Assembly: GCA_942159475.1 (NCBI GenBank)
Contig: OW804094.1
Location: 59,268,966-59,332,965, forward strand
Direction: 5' to 3'
Origin: Sthenelais limicola
Lineage: Eukaryota > Annelida > Polychaeta > Phyllodocida > Sigalionidae
Length of the DNA: 64,000 nt
Shown here: positions 10,330 through 20,943 of the stretch, one piece after another
Position numbering within the stretch: position 1 is the stretch's first letter
Layout: each line of letters begins with the position of its first letter
Made by a program: the position numbers and the translations under genes
Notes under the pieces: generated by a model
Database searches by the model: none
Seen by the model: only the letters and a program-made list of their open reading frames with translations
What the model was told of the DNA's origin: nothing

Positions 10330-11400
10330 TTTAGAGACTGACGAGGACCTCTTGCTGTGGGGTTTGTACCTTTTTACCAATCCCACTGAGGTATAGAACC
10401 TCTCTTACCCATCTCGAGAGTGTGTTGGTTGTTACTCCCTTAAAGGGAGGACAGTAACTAATCACCAGGGGTCCTTTGACCTTTCTACCAGCTTGGTTGA
10501 ACCATAGTTCGCTACAAGTATTCTTTGGTTGTTTTTACGAGGCAGAGACGAGGGTCCTCCTCAAAAGCTTTACATTTCAAAATAGCTAGAGGTTTCCCCT
10601 GCCTGGATGTTTTTAGAACTCTGTCTGCTACAAAGTTGGCTTTATCGGATCAAACAATGGTATTTTCTGCTTTGAGAACCTAAACTGACTGTAGTCGCTG
10701 GGAGTGATCTAGAAGAAATAAGACTACAATGTTCAGCGTTAGCTTTTTCAGAGAAAGCGACCTGAAGGGAGATAACTCCCTTAAGTAGTCCAGTACTAAA
10801 TTTGGATCCCATGTATCGATGTACCTGGCCTTAGGTGGCCTCTTGTAAAAAATACCTCTTAAGAACTCTCTTTACAATTTCGTTTTCCCCAAATTTAGTT
10901 CTTTCTATTGGTTTTAAAATCGCCAAAAGTGAGCTTCTAGCTATGTTAATGGAGCTATACGAATAGCCCCTATCAAATAGTGATGACAAAAATTCAATAC
11001 CCCATTTGATTTCGCAATCAAATGGATTTGAATCCCTAATGAGGCAATACATTGTCTAAAAAAAACACAGCAAGCTTTCCTGGTTTGAGGGCGCCAAGAG
11101 TAAAGGAAAAGTTTGGTGGCTGCTTTCGAAAGTTTTAGTTGTTGTACTCTTTGAACTAGCAAAGGGCCACAATTAGTTCTAAGTCTTGAAACTGTTCGCT
11201 TTGGGTAAGGAAGCTTGGAATTAGGTTGTCTTGGTTTTTCCCGAACATTAGGTAATGGCCCTTGGACATTTTGATGAGATGGGAGAACCAGGTCTGTGAA
11301 GGCCAGTTTGGTGCTACCAAAATCGCCTTTGATTTTTCCGCTTGAATCTTTTGTAGACAGCTGCTGAAGAGGCTGAAAGGTGGGAAAATATGACAGCACT
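10330..11400 (-). pseudogene. DIRS tyrosine recombinase, decayed and C-truncated
   Basis: Several minus-strand frames together carry the N-terminal and central parts of a DIRS-type tyrosine recombinase. They are RSSLLAILKPIERTKFGENE (SAM-like core-binding domain), then KRPPKARYIDTWDPNLVLDYL, SLKKLTLNIVVLFLLDHSQR and, near 10370-10400, TNTLSRWVREVLYLSGI. These match the conserved order RPP-PRY-TWD, LSLK-LTLK-LA-L, and VSRWVK-L. The region has multiple stops and frameshifts. It stops at about 10330 before the H-x-x-R and Tyr catalytic boxes, so it cannot be active. It lies immediately 3' of the RT/RNase H frames, as expected for this order. Confidence 0.78.
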
Positions 11401-12551
11401 TAAAGTTCATCCTGTTCAGAGAAAAAGGCATCGACATAAGTGGCTGTAATTTAAATGAGATGCAAACAGATCTGTCTGGTTGTTCAAATTGGTGTACAAT
11501 TTCATTAAAAATGTTTTCATTAAGTGCCCATTCTATGTTGTTGGTGAAATGTCTACTCTCAAAATCTGCTTCTGTGTTGTCTACTCCCGGAATGTGCGCA
11601 GAAATGAGCCAATTGTTCCCCTTTTGAGCCAAGTCCCAAATGAATCTTGCAATACATCACATGTTTTTGAATGTGTGCCTCCTATCTTATTAATGTGGCT
11701 AACTGTAGTGGTATTGTCAGAGAGGATGAGTATTTTTTGGTTTTCCACTGAACGAAGAAGACTGTTGAGTCCGTTCAAGATGGCTATGAGTTCTACTTCA
11801 TTGATATGTCTACCCCTGAATTCAGGGGCCCAAGGTGCACCTGTCCCACTGTCTGTAATTACCGCCCCCCCCCCCCCCATACTAGTAAACTAGCGTCACA
11901 AGTGAGGGTGAGATCTGGTTCCTTCGGTCTAATTACTCTATTTGCTGATCCAATATAGGAATACCACCAATTCAACTCGGTCCAAGCTCCTGGTGAGAAG
12001 TACATGGATCCGTCGAACTGCAGATTTTCTGCTCGTCTGAGGGCCACAATCTTTTCTATTTCTAGAATTTTGTAATGGGCTAGGGCGTAGTCAAACCCTT
12101 TGGTTGAATCTACAATGGTGCCAATTAAATGTGCTCCCTTTCTAATTGGAAAGGTGTCTTTTCCCCTTAAATTGTCTATTAGCAATTTTAATTTGTCCTT
12201 CTTGCTTTCAGTGGGTGTCACTGTCATTTTGATTGAATTTAGGACATAACCCAAGTATTCTATTTGTTGGATTGGATTTTTCTGTGATTTTGATTGATGG
12301 ACTGTAAAACCAAGACTTACTAGAAGTTTCTCAGCTCTGTTCATGGCTGAGCTGCATTCTTTCACGGAACTTCTTGCAAAGTAACAATCGTCAATGTAAG
12401 ATAAGCAGTGAATGCCTTCTTTTCTGAGTTAAGTGAATACCGGTTTTAGTATCTTTGTGAAAATTCTGGGTGCTGGTGAGAGGCCAAAAGGGATTACATT
12501 GAATCTATGTATTTTCCCTCCCCATTGAAATGTGATATATAGACAATAGAG
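11156..12551 (-). pseudogene. DIRS reverse transcriptase and RNase H, decayed
   Basis: From 12551 downward the minus strand encodes FQWGGKIHRFNVIPFGLSPA, then PRIFTKILKPVF, a stop, and SYIDDCYFA with the YIDD catalytic box. LVSLGFTVHQSKSQKNPIQQ and IEYLGYVLNSIKM (thumb) follow. Frames 12365-11859 and 11880-11581 carry the connection and RNase H: LTCDASLLVWGG (first Asp), RHINEVELIAILNGL (Glu), ILILSDNTTTVSHINK (Asp). Frame 11632-11156 continues with IPGVDNTEADFESR, typical of the DIRS/gypsy RNase H end. Poly-C tract 11864-11878 lies at the RT/RNase H frameshift. The RT fingers are missing because the sequence is cut at the small MITE at 12557. All key boxes suggest a DIRS1/PAT-like element, not an LTR element. 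Confidence 0.85.
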
Positions 12552-12556
12552 ACCGA

Positions 12557-12667
12557 GGGCGTTATAGGCAGGGGTTATCTCCCGCGGGTGTAGCTATTTC
12601 TTAAGGCTGCGTTAGCACCTGTCGAAATTGCATAACCCAAGGGAGATAACCCCCACCTGTAACGCCC
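12557..12667. mobile_element. 111-bp palindromic MITE at the 5' cut of the DIRS RT
   Basis: Left GGGCGTTATAGGCAGGGGTT then ATCTCCC; the right end 12641-12667 is its complement with three mismatches (27-bp arms). Weak symmetry continues outward (AATAGA/TCTATT). DIRS sequence is recognised only on one side, so the element sits at a truncation breakpoint or the outer DIRS part was lost after insertion. Confidence 0.8.
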
Positions 12668-12769
12668 AACGTCTATTTTGTATTTATTATACCTCCATAA
12701 AAATATATCAAAAAACAATCTAACTGATATAACTACATAAAAACATCAGAAAAGGCCTCATACTATATA

Positions 12770-13383
12770 TGTGACCTGCTCTGCGAAAACGGGTCTTATG
12801 TGCTTAGATATGAAATGTAAAATGTGTTTTAGGACATAATATGCTGCAAAAATTATGTTGATACGAAAAACAGAACTGAAGCCGAGATATGAAGTTCTGA
12901 AATATGATGTGTTGAAATGGGGTAAATAGCCAAAATGCTGTACGGTTTTTACTTGCCGAACTTTAGTTAAACCCTTATATGATTTCAAAATGCGCATCAT
13001 TTTCAATGAATTGAATTATATATTGCCATTTTTCTGAAAATTTAAGTAATTCAAATCTGTTTTCAGTATCTTAATCATCAGAAAATTCTCTTTTGACTAT
13101 TTAAATTTGAAACAATTTGATGGCATACAGGTTTCCATGGAAACCAGAATCCTGTTAAACATCATTATTGATGATTTGGACGTTCCATTGAATTCATGGT
13201 TACCATGGCAACAATAACAACATTTTCTCCAAAGTTTTCCGCCACGCTATAATCTGTGAAAAATTTCATTTTCAATGGTTTTTTGAGTAAATTTTGTGTT
13301 TTTAACAGTTTTCCTGTTAAATAATGCCCCTAGGGCTATCCAAGTAAAAACCTTTAAGACCCATAATCGCAGAGCAGGTCACA
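12770..13383. mobile_element. 614-bp MITE with TGTGACCTGC termini
   Basis: Left end TGTGACCTGCTCTGCGAAAA followed by CGGGTCTTA. The right end is its complement apart from four bases. TATA occurs on both sides (12766-12769 and 13384-13387), consistent with a short TA-type target duplication. The interior is AT-rich and contains no coding frame of note. Confidence 0.82.
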
Positions 13384-13660
13384 TATAGCCTCACGAGCTG
13401 ACAGCCAGGATGCGGTCCAGCCTACTTGTTTACTTCTGGTTGAGTGGGGAATATATCAATGCGCGCTTGAGCAAGGAGAGTGATGCGGAGGAATGTATTA
13501 CACAAGAAATAGTCCTATATTTTTCTTGTTTTTTCCTGAAAATTCTGCGAATATTGATATTTAAAGTTTTTACTAACTGCACATGTTGCTTTCATGCAAG
13601 CGTGCTTGCTGGCATTTTCAGTTTGGATTACCTATTGAGAGGATGACACGAGAAATCAAG
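13384..13660. other. No gene recognised
   Basis: Short AT-rich interval between two MITEs. The frame 13410-13646 is hydrophobic and carries no recognised motif. Confidence 0.5.
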
Positions 13661-14104
13661 TACCGTATATAACCGTGTATAAGCCCCGGCTTATATTAAT
13701 TTCAAATGGTGAATTGACCTGGCTTATATTCGGGGTGGGCTTATATTCGGGGCCCGGCTTATATTACAATAATTGAAACCAGTAGGTATAACTGAAACTC
13801 ATGTTTGTTATTATCTTCATTCATTACTCTGGTTTTCATGTTTTATAGTCCAATTTAACAAAAAAAACTCTACCAGAATTGTTGTCAGTTCACAATCAAC
13901 CAACAACAACTGAGTTCTATATTCAAACTATCATTCATGATCCATTAAAAGCTTGTTCTTGACGATCTCTTCAGATGAAAGTACAAGCACCCGGCTTATA
14001 AACGGGGCCCGGCTTATATTAACGTTAGGAGGTGCTAAACCCCCAGCTTATAAACGGGGTGGATTAATACACGGGGTCCGGCTTATACACGGGTATATAC
14101 GGTA
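13661..14104 (-). mobile_element. 444-bp MITE, TATAAGCCGG family, copy 2
   Basis: The same termini (TACCGTATATAACCGTGTAT and its complement) and the same clusters of GGCTTATA/TATAAGCC motifs as 8634-8995, in reverse orientation. Its subterminal AATTTCAAATGGTGAATTGA matches the complement of copy 1. It is about 80 bp longer, mainly in the middle. Non-autonomous. Confidence 0.85.
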
Positions 14105-14739
14105 AGTTTAACAGAACAAAATGGTTTTTATTTCAACCTTTCTACTTATTTATATTGTAACTTATATTAGCATTCATATTGCCATGTATGTGGGCACCGT
14201 AAAACATTGCCGACATTGCTTTTGCTTGGTTGATCTTAGGTAAACTTTTCTAGCTGTGCTGGGCAGTCGGGGTCGATGGGTTCAATGGCGGACATAGTGG
14301 GGGGGGGGAGAGAGATCTCCACAGAATCTTGTCCTACTCTCATCCTTTTTGTGGTTGTTGACTGAGGATCTGGGACATTTCCAGTGATAATATCACTCAT
14401 TTTTTTTCTGCTTTTCTAGGCTGGCAATGCTATAGTTGTTGATGAAATTTATGTTCTTATGGCCAGTCAACTGCGCTATTTCTGTAGGCGGAATCCCATA
14501 GTCAGCAAGGTCCTGAACGTTTTTTGTTCCTCAAGGAATGATTAGTTAGTTTCTGATCGGTGCCTAGAGGCTTTGTAATGTCCATCACGATCTTGCCTAG
14601 ATAGTTTTTCCCCATAGGCTTTGCCATGTACCAGATTGAGTCATTGGCCGCAACATCCTGTTTAATACAGAGGTAGAAAGGCGATTCTGGTTTTGTCATC
14701 TCCAATGGCCGCTTCTCTGCAAATTTGTAATATAATTTC

Positions 14740-14770
14740 ACTGGACAGCACTGGACAGCACTGGACAGCG
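14740..14770. repeat. Three tandem 11-bp units
   Basis: CACTGGACAG with one extra C is repeated three times just at the 5' edge of the catalytic recombinase block. It lies where the family normally has CPVKL and may have arisen by slippage in the decaying gene. Confidence 0.8.
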
Positions 14771-15291
14771 TATGTCATCTCCCGTGGCAAAAATCTTTTG
14801 ATGAAAGGCTCTGTCAATTAATTAATTAATTACTTTCATTAGTCTATTTTTACTTGGGACAGTTCACTACCACCTTTACTGACTTAGGACCACCAATTTA
14901 AGGTTAGGTTTAGGGTTAGTTTTGGTATTGTTTAGTGCTAAGGGTCTGGGCGCTTTGATCCAGGCCGTAGGCACTTCGATCCAAGGCTGGGCCCTAGCGT
15001 CCAGGTCTGGAGTGCTACAGTCCTGCCGATTGGCTCTGCTACTAGATCCTTCCCAGTTTCTGGTTTTCATTAGCCTCTCAGTGAACTCTATGTATTCCAG
15101 CCCTTCCTTCCAGCTGGCCTATTTCCCACAGTTTGTTTGTAACCTCGGTGGTGATCATGTCAGCTTTGTTGCGTCGATTTCCCGACCCTTGTCCCTTCAG
15201 ATCCTTTTGTGTGGCTGCTAATGTTTTTCTCATCAAATCAAATATCTCTGATTTATGCACATCGACAGGGAACTTTTGCTCTGACAGATAC

Positions 15292-15514
15292 CTGAAATTA
15301 AAATTAAATACATAAATATTTCGCATATAACCATGATTTTCATTTTTTTAGACAACAAGAATTCTCCTAACACCCCATGGCTTATGAAGCCGTCAACAAG
15401 CGATTGGCAATCGGTCTCCTTAGCGAGCCTCGGGGAGCACCGAGTCAGAGGTCAAGAAGGTATTTATTTTCATATTTTATCATGTAATAAATAATAAACC
15501 TAGATTAAAATGAC
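15292..15514 (-). other. Intron in the Crypton-type gene
   Basis: On the minus strand the upstream block ends ATA AGC AG and is followed by GT at 15514. The acceptor TTTAATTTCAG ends at 15292, and the next block begins G TAT CTG. Joined, this gives I-S-R-Y-L, the expected family sequence, with matching phase. The donor (GTCATT) is weak. An upstream intron (15827-15694) has GTAAGT and TTGTATTGCAG borders and joins in phase 0. Confidence 0.6.
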
Positions 15515-16572
15515 CTGCTTATGCCTCGATAAAGGGCTGTGAGGCTGTGAGGCTGGTACAATGTCCCATCTACTTTATTTGCAGTCATCTAAAATTTCTC
15601 CAGATAGATATTTAGCCTTTCTGGCTCGATTTCCTGAATTGTTAGTTCAGGCACCTTGCTGCCCCGAAGGTATTACTCAAATCTTCTGACTGGCTGCAAT
15701 ACAATATGAGAATAATATAAATATTGATTTGATTTTTTGTATTTTTTATTTAAATGCTCAGCAAAGCGAATCCTATTCAAAATTATGACTTCGTTCAGAT
15801 ATATGTGAATATTTTTGACAAACTTACTTGTCTCGTCGCTTGTATTGTGTTGATATTTCTGCTCTCTGAGATGTATTTCTCGACCTCCCTAGCATTTTCG
15901 TTTATTTCCTGTTGAATTTCACCTTGGTTTAAGATAAAATTCTTGATTTCCTGCTCTGTAGGCACAGGATCGGTAGGCTTGGGCATCTCTGTAGGCACGG
16001 CGACAATGACATCAATGTTCGTCTGCTCGACTTCCTGCTCCTCCATGCGATCTTCCACCTCTTCCTCCCAGCTATTATCAAAGAAATCCTTTACCACATC
16101 TTCTGGCACAATAATAAATTTAGCATCATTCTGTTCTTCTGCGATTTCATAATGTGTGGATCCGATAAGTTCAGCAACGATTTCATTATAATATAATTAT
16201 AACTTAATTATATAATATAATATAACTTTTTGATTCTTTATATTATAAAGTACAGAGTCCATTCTGTCATTAACTTTTTGTAAAAGAGCAAACATAGGGT
16301 CAGGAGCTGTTGAGGACGATGCTCTCGGCCCTTGGATTGGTGATCTAGACCTGGTCCGGATTGGAGAAGGGGAGCGAGATTAAGTTGGTTTGGTGGTCAT
16401 TCTCTTTCCTCTCTCTAGAGCTTTTTTAATTTCGTCTCTTTTGCATTTTTTTTCTTTTTCTTTTTCTTTGGCTTGTTTGGCTATCTTAGCCGCCTTAGCC
16501 ACCTTAGCTCTGGCTTCTCTAGCTGCTTTATATTTTTGTGCTTTCTTTTCTCTGGCTTCTTTAGGGAGCGTT

Positions 16573-16725
16573 CATTATTTATGCCGGGGGGGGCTGCCAA
16601 TTTCCAAGCGGTGCTTTGTACCAAAATCCCGGCCCCCCCTTCTGCTGGTGCACCAGAATTTTGCCCCCCCCCCCCTTCAGCTGGTGTACCAGAATTGTGG
16701 CCCCCCCCTATGCCCCCACAACCTT
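16573..16725. repeat. C/G-run repeat, units of about 38 bp
   Basis: Three imperfect units, each of the form GTACCAGAATT followed by a C-run and TTCTGCTGGT or TTCAGCTGGT, occur between 16617 and 16725. A G-run precedes them. The homopolymer length varies between units. Simple expansion, no coding significance. Confidence 0.65.
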
Positions 16726-16779
16726 CATAATGTTAACTTCTTCGCCACAGATCTAAAATGGACTGTAGCCTATACTTCT

Positions 16780-17800
16780 TGATTTATACAAAGCATTTGA
16801 AGTGCCTCACCAAAGCCTTTTTAACAAATGTCACAACTAGCATATCCATGGGAATGTAATAGCCTACTTTGGATTGCCAGCTTCCTAGAAGCCAAAGTTC
16901 CACTGCATGGGAAGACATTAGAGACACAAGATGTAATATCTGTATTGAGTTCCCCCAAGAAAGTGTGATGAGCCCCCTTCAATTTCTCATTTTCATTAAT
17001 GATCTACCAGAACTAGGAACATCAAAGGCTCAACTATTTGTAAGTTCACTCATTCAAGATTAGCAGCTTTCTGTTCACTCTATAGAAGGATGGCAAAACC
17101 CTAGCTACAGTAAAAACAGCAAAATATGTGGCCTTGACATCACAAACCCCCTATCATGAAACAAACATACTCATATAGGGACACCAAGAAGGAAAATAAT
17201 TCAGTGCATTTCTTAAAAGGATGATCTGCTCTGGCCAAGTAAAATCAATGCACAGTGCTACATAGCACTTTCTTCACCAATCGTGGAGTATGCTTCAATA
17301 TTCACCCATTTTTCTATATTCACCAAGTGACACAGAAAACATAAAAAAGCTAGAAATGGTCCTGAGAAAAACTGCTTGGCTAGTTGCTGGGGACTACAAA
17401 ACTACCAGCAGGGTGATCAGAATTCTGGAGGAATGGGAATAGACAACACTTCGATAGCATGGGAGAATAGCAAAGGCCACCATGCTATGCTATACCATGC
17501 TATGCTATACCATGCTATATCAAATAGGGCAACTTCTGGCAATACTAAGAACACCAACCTCAGACCTAGATGAGTGGAAATTTCAAATTCCTCCTCCCTT
17601 ATTCTAGGCTGCAGAGTCACAGAGTCTTTCTTCCTATCTATAATACAGCTGCACAAAGATTTATTGGCATTGCAAAAAACTCCAACATTGGAGAGGTTCA
17701 AGGCCAACCTCCAGGCAGTTACTCTAACCATATTAAGCACCTCAGTTTTTCACTACATTGGCTTTTATCAGAGCTTGCAAAGAATTTGCTTGGCACCAGC
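16780..17800 (+). pseudogene. LINE reverse-transcriptase fragment, heavily decayed
   Basis: Shifting plus-strand frames show the order of a jockey/CR1-like RT. [20 protein letters not shown] corresponds to the [21 protein letters not shown] box (16950-17035). Then come ALSSPIVEYASIFTHF near 17262, the ARN-region, QNSGGMGIDNTSIAWE, and ALQKTPTLERFKANLQAV near the C-terminus (17655-17720). The catalytic FADD is replaced by FVSS and many stops occur, so it is old and inactive. The repeated CATGCTATGCTATAC motif at 17480-17515 is a small tandem expansion within it. Confidence 0.7.
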
Positions 17801-17999
17801 TTTTTAATGAAATACATTCTGATTAATACACCTGAAAACTGTGTTGTATTTAAATCGTATCCAGTATATATCATTACTGGTTATAATTTATGTCTGTTTT
17901 CAAAGTGATATTATTTTGTTGCTGGCAAAACCTCTCAATTGTAAGTAAAATAGTGTAAAATGCACTATATTAATAATCCTAACTAATACAAACAGGAGG
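17801..17999. other. No gene recognised
   Basis: AT-rich spacer between two LINE fragments. Confidence 0.5.
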
Positions 18000-18611
18000 A
18001 GAGGAAATGATCAACATCCTTATTGTCATCTGCAACAATATCTGACAGAAACATGACCCACCCCCTGGACCAGATACCTCATCATCACTATCCCAAAGAA
18101 AGACAACCTACATCTGTGCCAAGACGATTGCAGTCTCATCAGCCACAAGCAAGGTGAAGCTTAAGGCCATTCAAAAGGTCACAAGCAGAAAGCATAGTAG
18201 ATGAAAAACAAGCAGGATTTGGAGGCCACACCACAACAGAACAGAATATTGGGATTGGGATACTATGTGAGATATAACAACATCAACAAGATCTATACCA
18301 TGTCTTATTAATTTTAAGAAAACCTTTGATAGACTGTGGTACTAAGCCTTCTAGGTTACAATGAGGAAATACAACATCCATCAGAATATATGGTGAATGA
18401 CCAACAAAGAAGGCTGCATCAATAAAGCTGTACATGCAAATGGACAAGCCCTTGACACCATGAAATATTAGATACAAGTACCTGGGCACAACTGTCTCAG
18501 ATGAAGGATGAAAAGAAGATGTTCTGGCCAAAATAGCCCAAGCATAAGCAACACCGGTACAGATCAAGCCAATCTTGAAAGGCTATGCAAAATCTGGTGT
18601 CTATTCTTGTA

Positions 18612-18791
18612 CAGTGGAACCTCACATAAAGACCACCTCATAATAGAGACAACCCCTCTATTAATACCAGTTTTCCCAGTCCCAAATTATTCCCTCTTAT
18701 TGGATTTATAGAGCCCTCTAAAGGGACCACCACACTATGAGACCAAAAATCACTTGGTCCCAAGGGTGGTCTTAATAAAGAGGTTCCACTG
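18612..18791. mobile_element. 180-bp MITE with CAGTGGAACCTC termini
   Basis: Begins CAGTGGAACCTCACATAAAG and ends with the complement of CAGTGGAACCTCTTTATTAA. AGACCACC/GGTGGTCT repeats follow inward on both sides. CAGT termini with this sequence style are found in pogo/Tigger-like elements, but the flanks do not show a clean TA duplication, so the superfamily is left open. Confidence 0.8.
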
Positions 18792-19124
18792 TCAATATAT
18801 GCTTCTCAATAACTCTTAACTCATCATGCCACAATATCAAATGATGAATTACAAAAATATATCTACCAAGCAAAATATTTCAAGTCAAGATGACACCAAA
18901 TCCAGAAAGTCTGCAATTTTGTATATTTGCAGTTTTATTTATGTTTGATGGTGTTTTGTGAGTGTGGTTTGAACATTTTTGATCTATTAATCAATCCTTC
19001 ATTAGGGAATGGTTACATTTTAAGTGTTTCTTGGAGGGTATGCAAACAAATGTGCATGTGTGGTAACTATAAAAACAAAATACTTTCGCAAAGTTGAAAG
19101 ATTGTTTCTAATTTCTTTTTACCC

Positions 19125-19260
19125 CTCCTGGGCCCTAGCATCCAAAATGGTGTGTGTGTGTGTGTGTGTGTGGGGGGGGGGGGGGGAGGAGGGCCCTAGC
19201 ATCTGGACAAGGGCATCAAATCTGTAGGTTTCTTTACTCTAGTCTCTGGGCCCTAGTATC
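19125..19260. repeat. TG and G runs among GGGCCCTAGCATC repeats
   Basis: (TG)n at 19150-19172 runs into 14-15 G. CTGGGCCCTAGCATCC-type units flank it at 19127, 19189 and 19244, and one more copy occurs at 14988 within the Crypton-type gene. The repeated GGGCCCTAG is palindromic in its core. Confidence 0.65.
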
Positions 19261-19640
19261 TGTACCCCAACTTTCTAATAACTAGTCAGAAGAAAACTCA
19301 AATGGTATAGACATCTATCATATTCCCATGGACTTGCAAACACCATCCTCGAGCCAAGGCACAGTTATAAAGTGGTCAAAGGAAGAGGGGAAGACAGAAG
19401 AAAAGATGGGAAGAGAACATCAAAGAATGGACCGGTCTAGACGAAGCAACCCTAATGTGGCCCCTAGGGCCGGAGGACCAAACCACAACAAAAACAAACA
19501 GGTCCCCACACTTACACTTTGTGCTGTTTATCCAGTATACAGACTGGAAGGAATAGGCAATAACTTGAAAACTCCTCCTGTGCACCTCTGTTTCCACCAC
19601 AGAAGTCCAATGCCAACAACCTCAGGCTACTAAATGTTTA

Positions 19641-20943
19641 GAAGCATTTTCATTTGGCTTTTCGACAGTTTTTGCTTATGCAGACATGGAGAGATTGACT
19701 CAATACTAGATGCACATATACAAACCATGCATTGTCCATGTGATGACCCAGTAGTCCAGCCACAAACCCACTTTCAAATGAAACAAGCACTGCAGAGCCT
19801 TAATCATGGCTATGCGTGAGAGGGCCAGGCCAGGTGGGATGGTTAATTAATGTATAGCAATATAAACAATGACACAATATTTAGTTCTACCTAGGAAAAG
19901 CATAGACCTCACACATCTCACTGGTGCTCGCATGCTATTCTAGACGTAGAGCGACAAAATCGCCTTCTTAGAAGAAGGTGCAGCCAGCATATTGGACCCC
20001 TATCCTTCGCCCCAGGGCTTCACGGTTGTGACCCAGACTTAAACAGATCCTGTACAGAACAACCTTTTTTCATATAAATTTATGCATACCGATATTCTAC
20101 TTTCTTACCCAGATTTGGCAACTATATTAAGTATCCTCAATTTTTTGTGTGAAGAAATAATACATCTATTGTTTACAAAGGATTATCGGTATATTCCTAT
20201 AGGCCCCTACTATTCCTATGGCTTGTTTGTGGCACCGCCATTTGTAGCCCTGGGCTATGCATATGAGCACGGCCCAGCTCGCACACAACCTCTCAGCCAA
20301 TGATGATGCTTGAAGCTGTCATGTGATCAGGAGACTGGAATTAGGTCATAGGACGATTCCTACAATGGCTTCCAAAACAAATGTAGAGAATCGAGGATTA
20401 TCGCATTAAAAAAGGTAACAGTGTAGAATCTAATTGTCTGTGGGCATCTAATGCATGGCTATGCCATCAGATCGCCGGCAGACCTGGCCAGGCAAAACCC
20501 TTGACAACCCTTCTTTCTGAACAGCAACACAACGTCTAGTGGCTGGGTCTCCCGGCTAGTAAAGGGTGTGGGACGGTGGGCACATATCGATGCTGGCATT
20601 CAACAATTTATAAGATTAACTTACTAAAACTAACCATGCAAAATTGTTACCGTAGGCTACACCTAAACTATCTGGTGCGGATACTTCTGGACAATGAGGC
20701 CCAGCACATTTTTTTGAAAAAAAGGTATAGGATTCTGTGAAAAATCAAAACCATTGCCAAAGTTCTATGTCTACATGGCCAAGTTTGCATCAACTCGCCC
20801 CATTTACATGTTAAATCTTTATAATTCTTCCAAGGCCACACAATTTTGTACAACTTATGAAGAATAAGTTGTTGCTTTACATTCAACATCACGAGATATC
20901 TGTGTTTAAAGAAATGCTGCATTTTAAATGGCTCTCTCTTTAA
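19641..20943. other. No gene recognised
   Basis: Frames are short and unremarkable. 20605-20670 (AAGATTAACTTACTAAAACT then AACCATGCAAAATT) is a reverse-complement relative of the tandem repeat at 48511-48586, including the nearby GTAGCCTAC-type sequence. Confidence 0.5.

Larger units (their letters stand above)
14393..16570 (-). pseudogene. Crypton-type (DUF3504) tyrosine recombinase gene with introns, decayed
   Basis: The minus strand carries exon-like blocks in the right order for the KIAA1958/ZMYM/QRICH1-related DUF3504 family, which is known to derive from Crypton recombinases. From 5' to 3': a Lys/Ala/Glu coiled coil (16570-16400) and an Arg-Ser-Pro tract (SRSPSPIRTRSRSP); an acidic block ending 15828 at a GTAAGT donor; and a core-binding block 15693-15515 (VPELTIQEIEPERLNIYLEK). 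Next come block 15291-15060 (YLSEQKFPVDVHKSEIFDLM, NKADMITTEV, LWEIGQLEG) and catalytic block 14760-14393 (KLYYKFAEKRP, ESPFYL, TNHSLR). The catalytic block then shifts frame to IPPTEIAQLTGHKN and NNYS, where His/Arg, GH and Tyr are the recombinase residues. Splice phases agree at two introns. Stop codons lie in the first block and twice in the core-binding block. The part with the first catalytic Arg (14770-15060) is missing. Function lost. Confidence 0.75.
18000..19640 (+). pseudogene. Second LINE fragment, decayed, carrying a nested MITE
   Basis: A plus-strand series of broken frames includes VDEKQAGFGGHTTTEQN (the QAGFR-x-GRST-x-EQI motif of RT) near 18193, NFKKTFDRLWY (DFKKAFD box) near 18310, and KYLGTTVSDEG near 18478 (the KYLG thumb box). 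Past the MITE at 18612-18791 are YSHGLANTILEP near 19320 and KKRWEENIKEWTGLDEAT near 19400, equivalent to the GR-KKRW-DNIKEWTG tail of many invertebrate LINEs. The catalytic DD box is not seen. The 3' tail runs to about 19640. Distinct from the neighbouring fragment by its C-terminal sequence. Confidence 0.7.
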
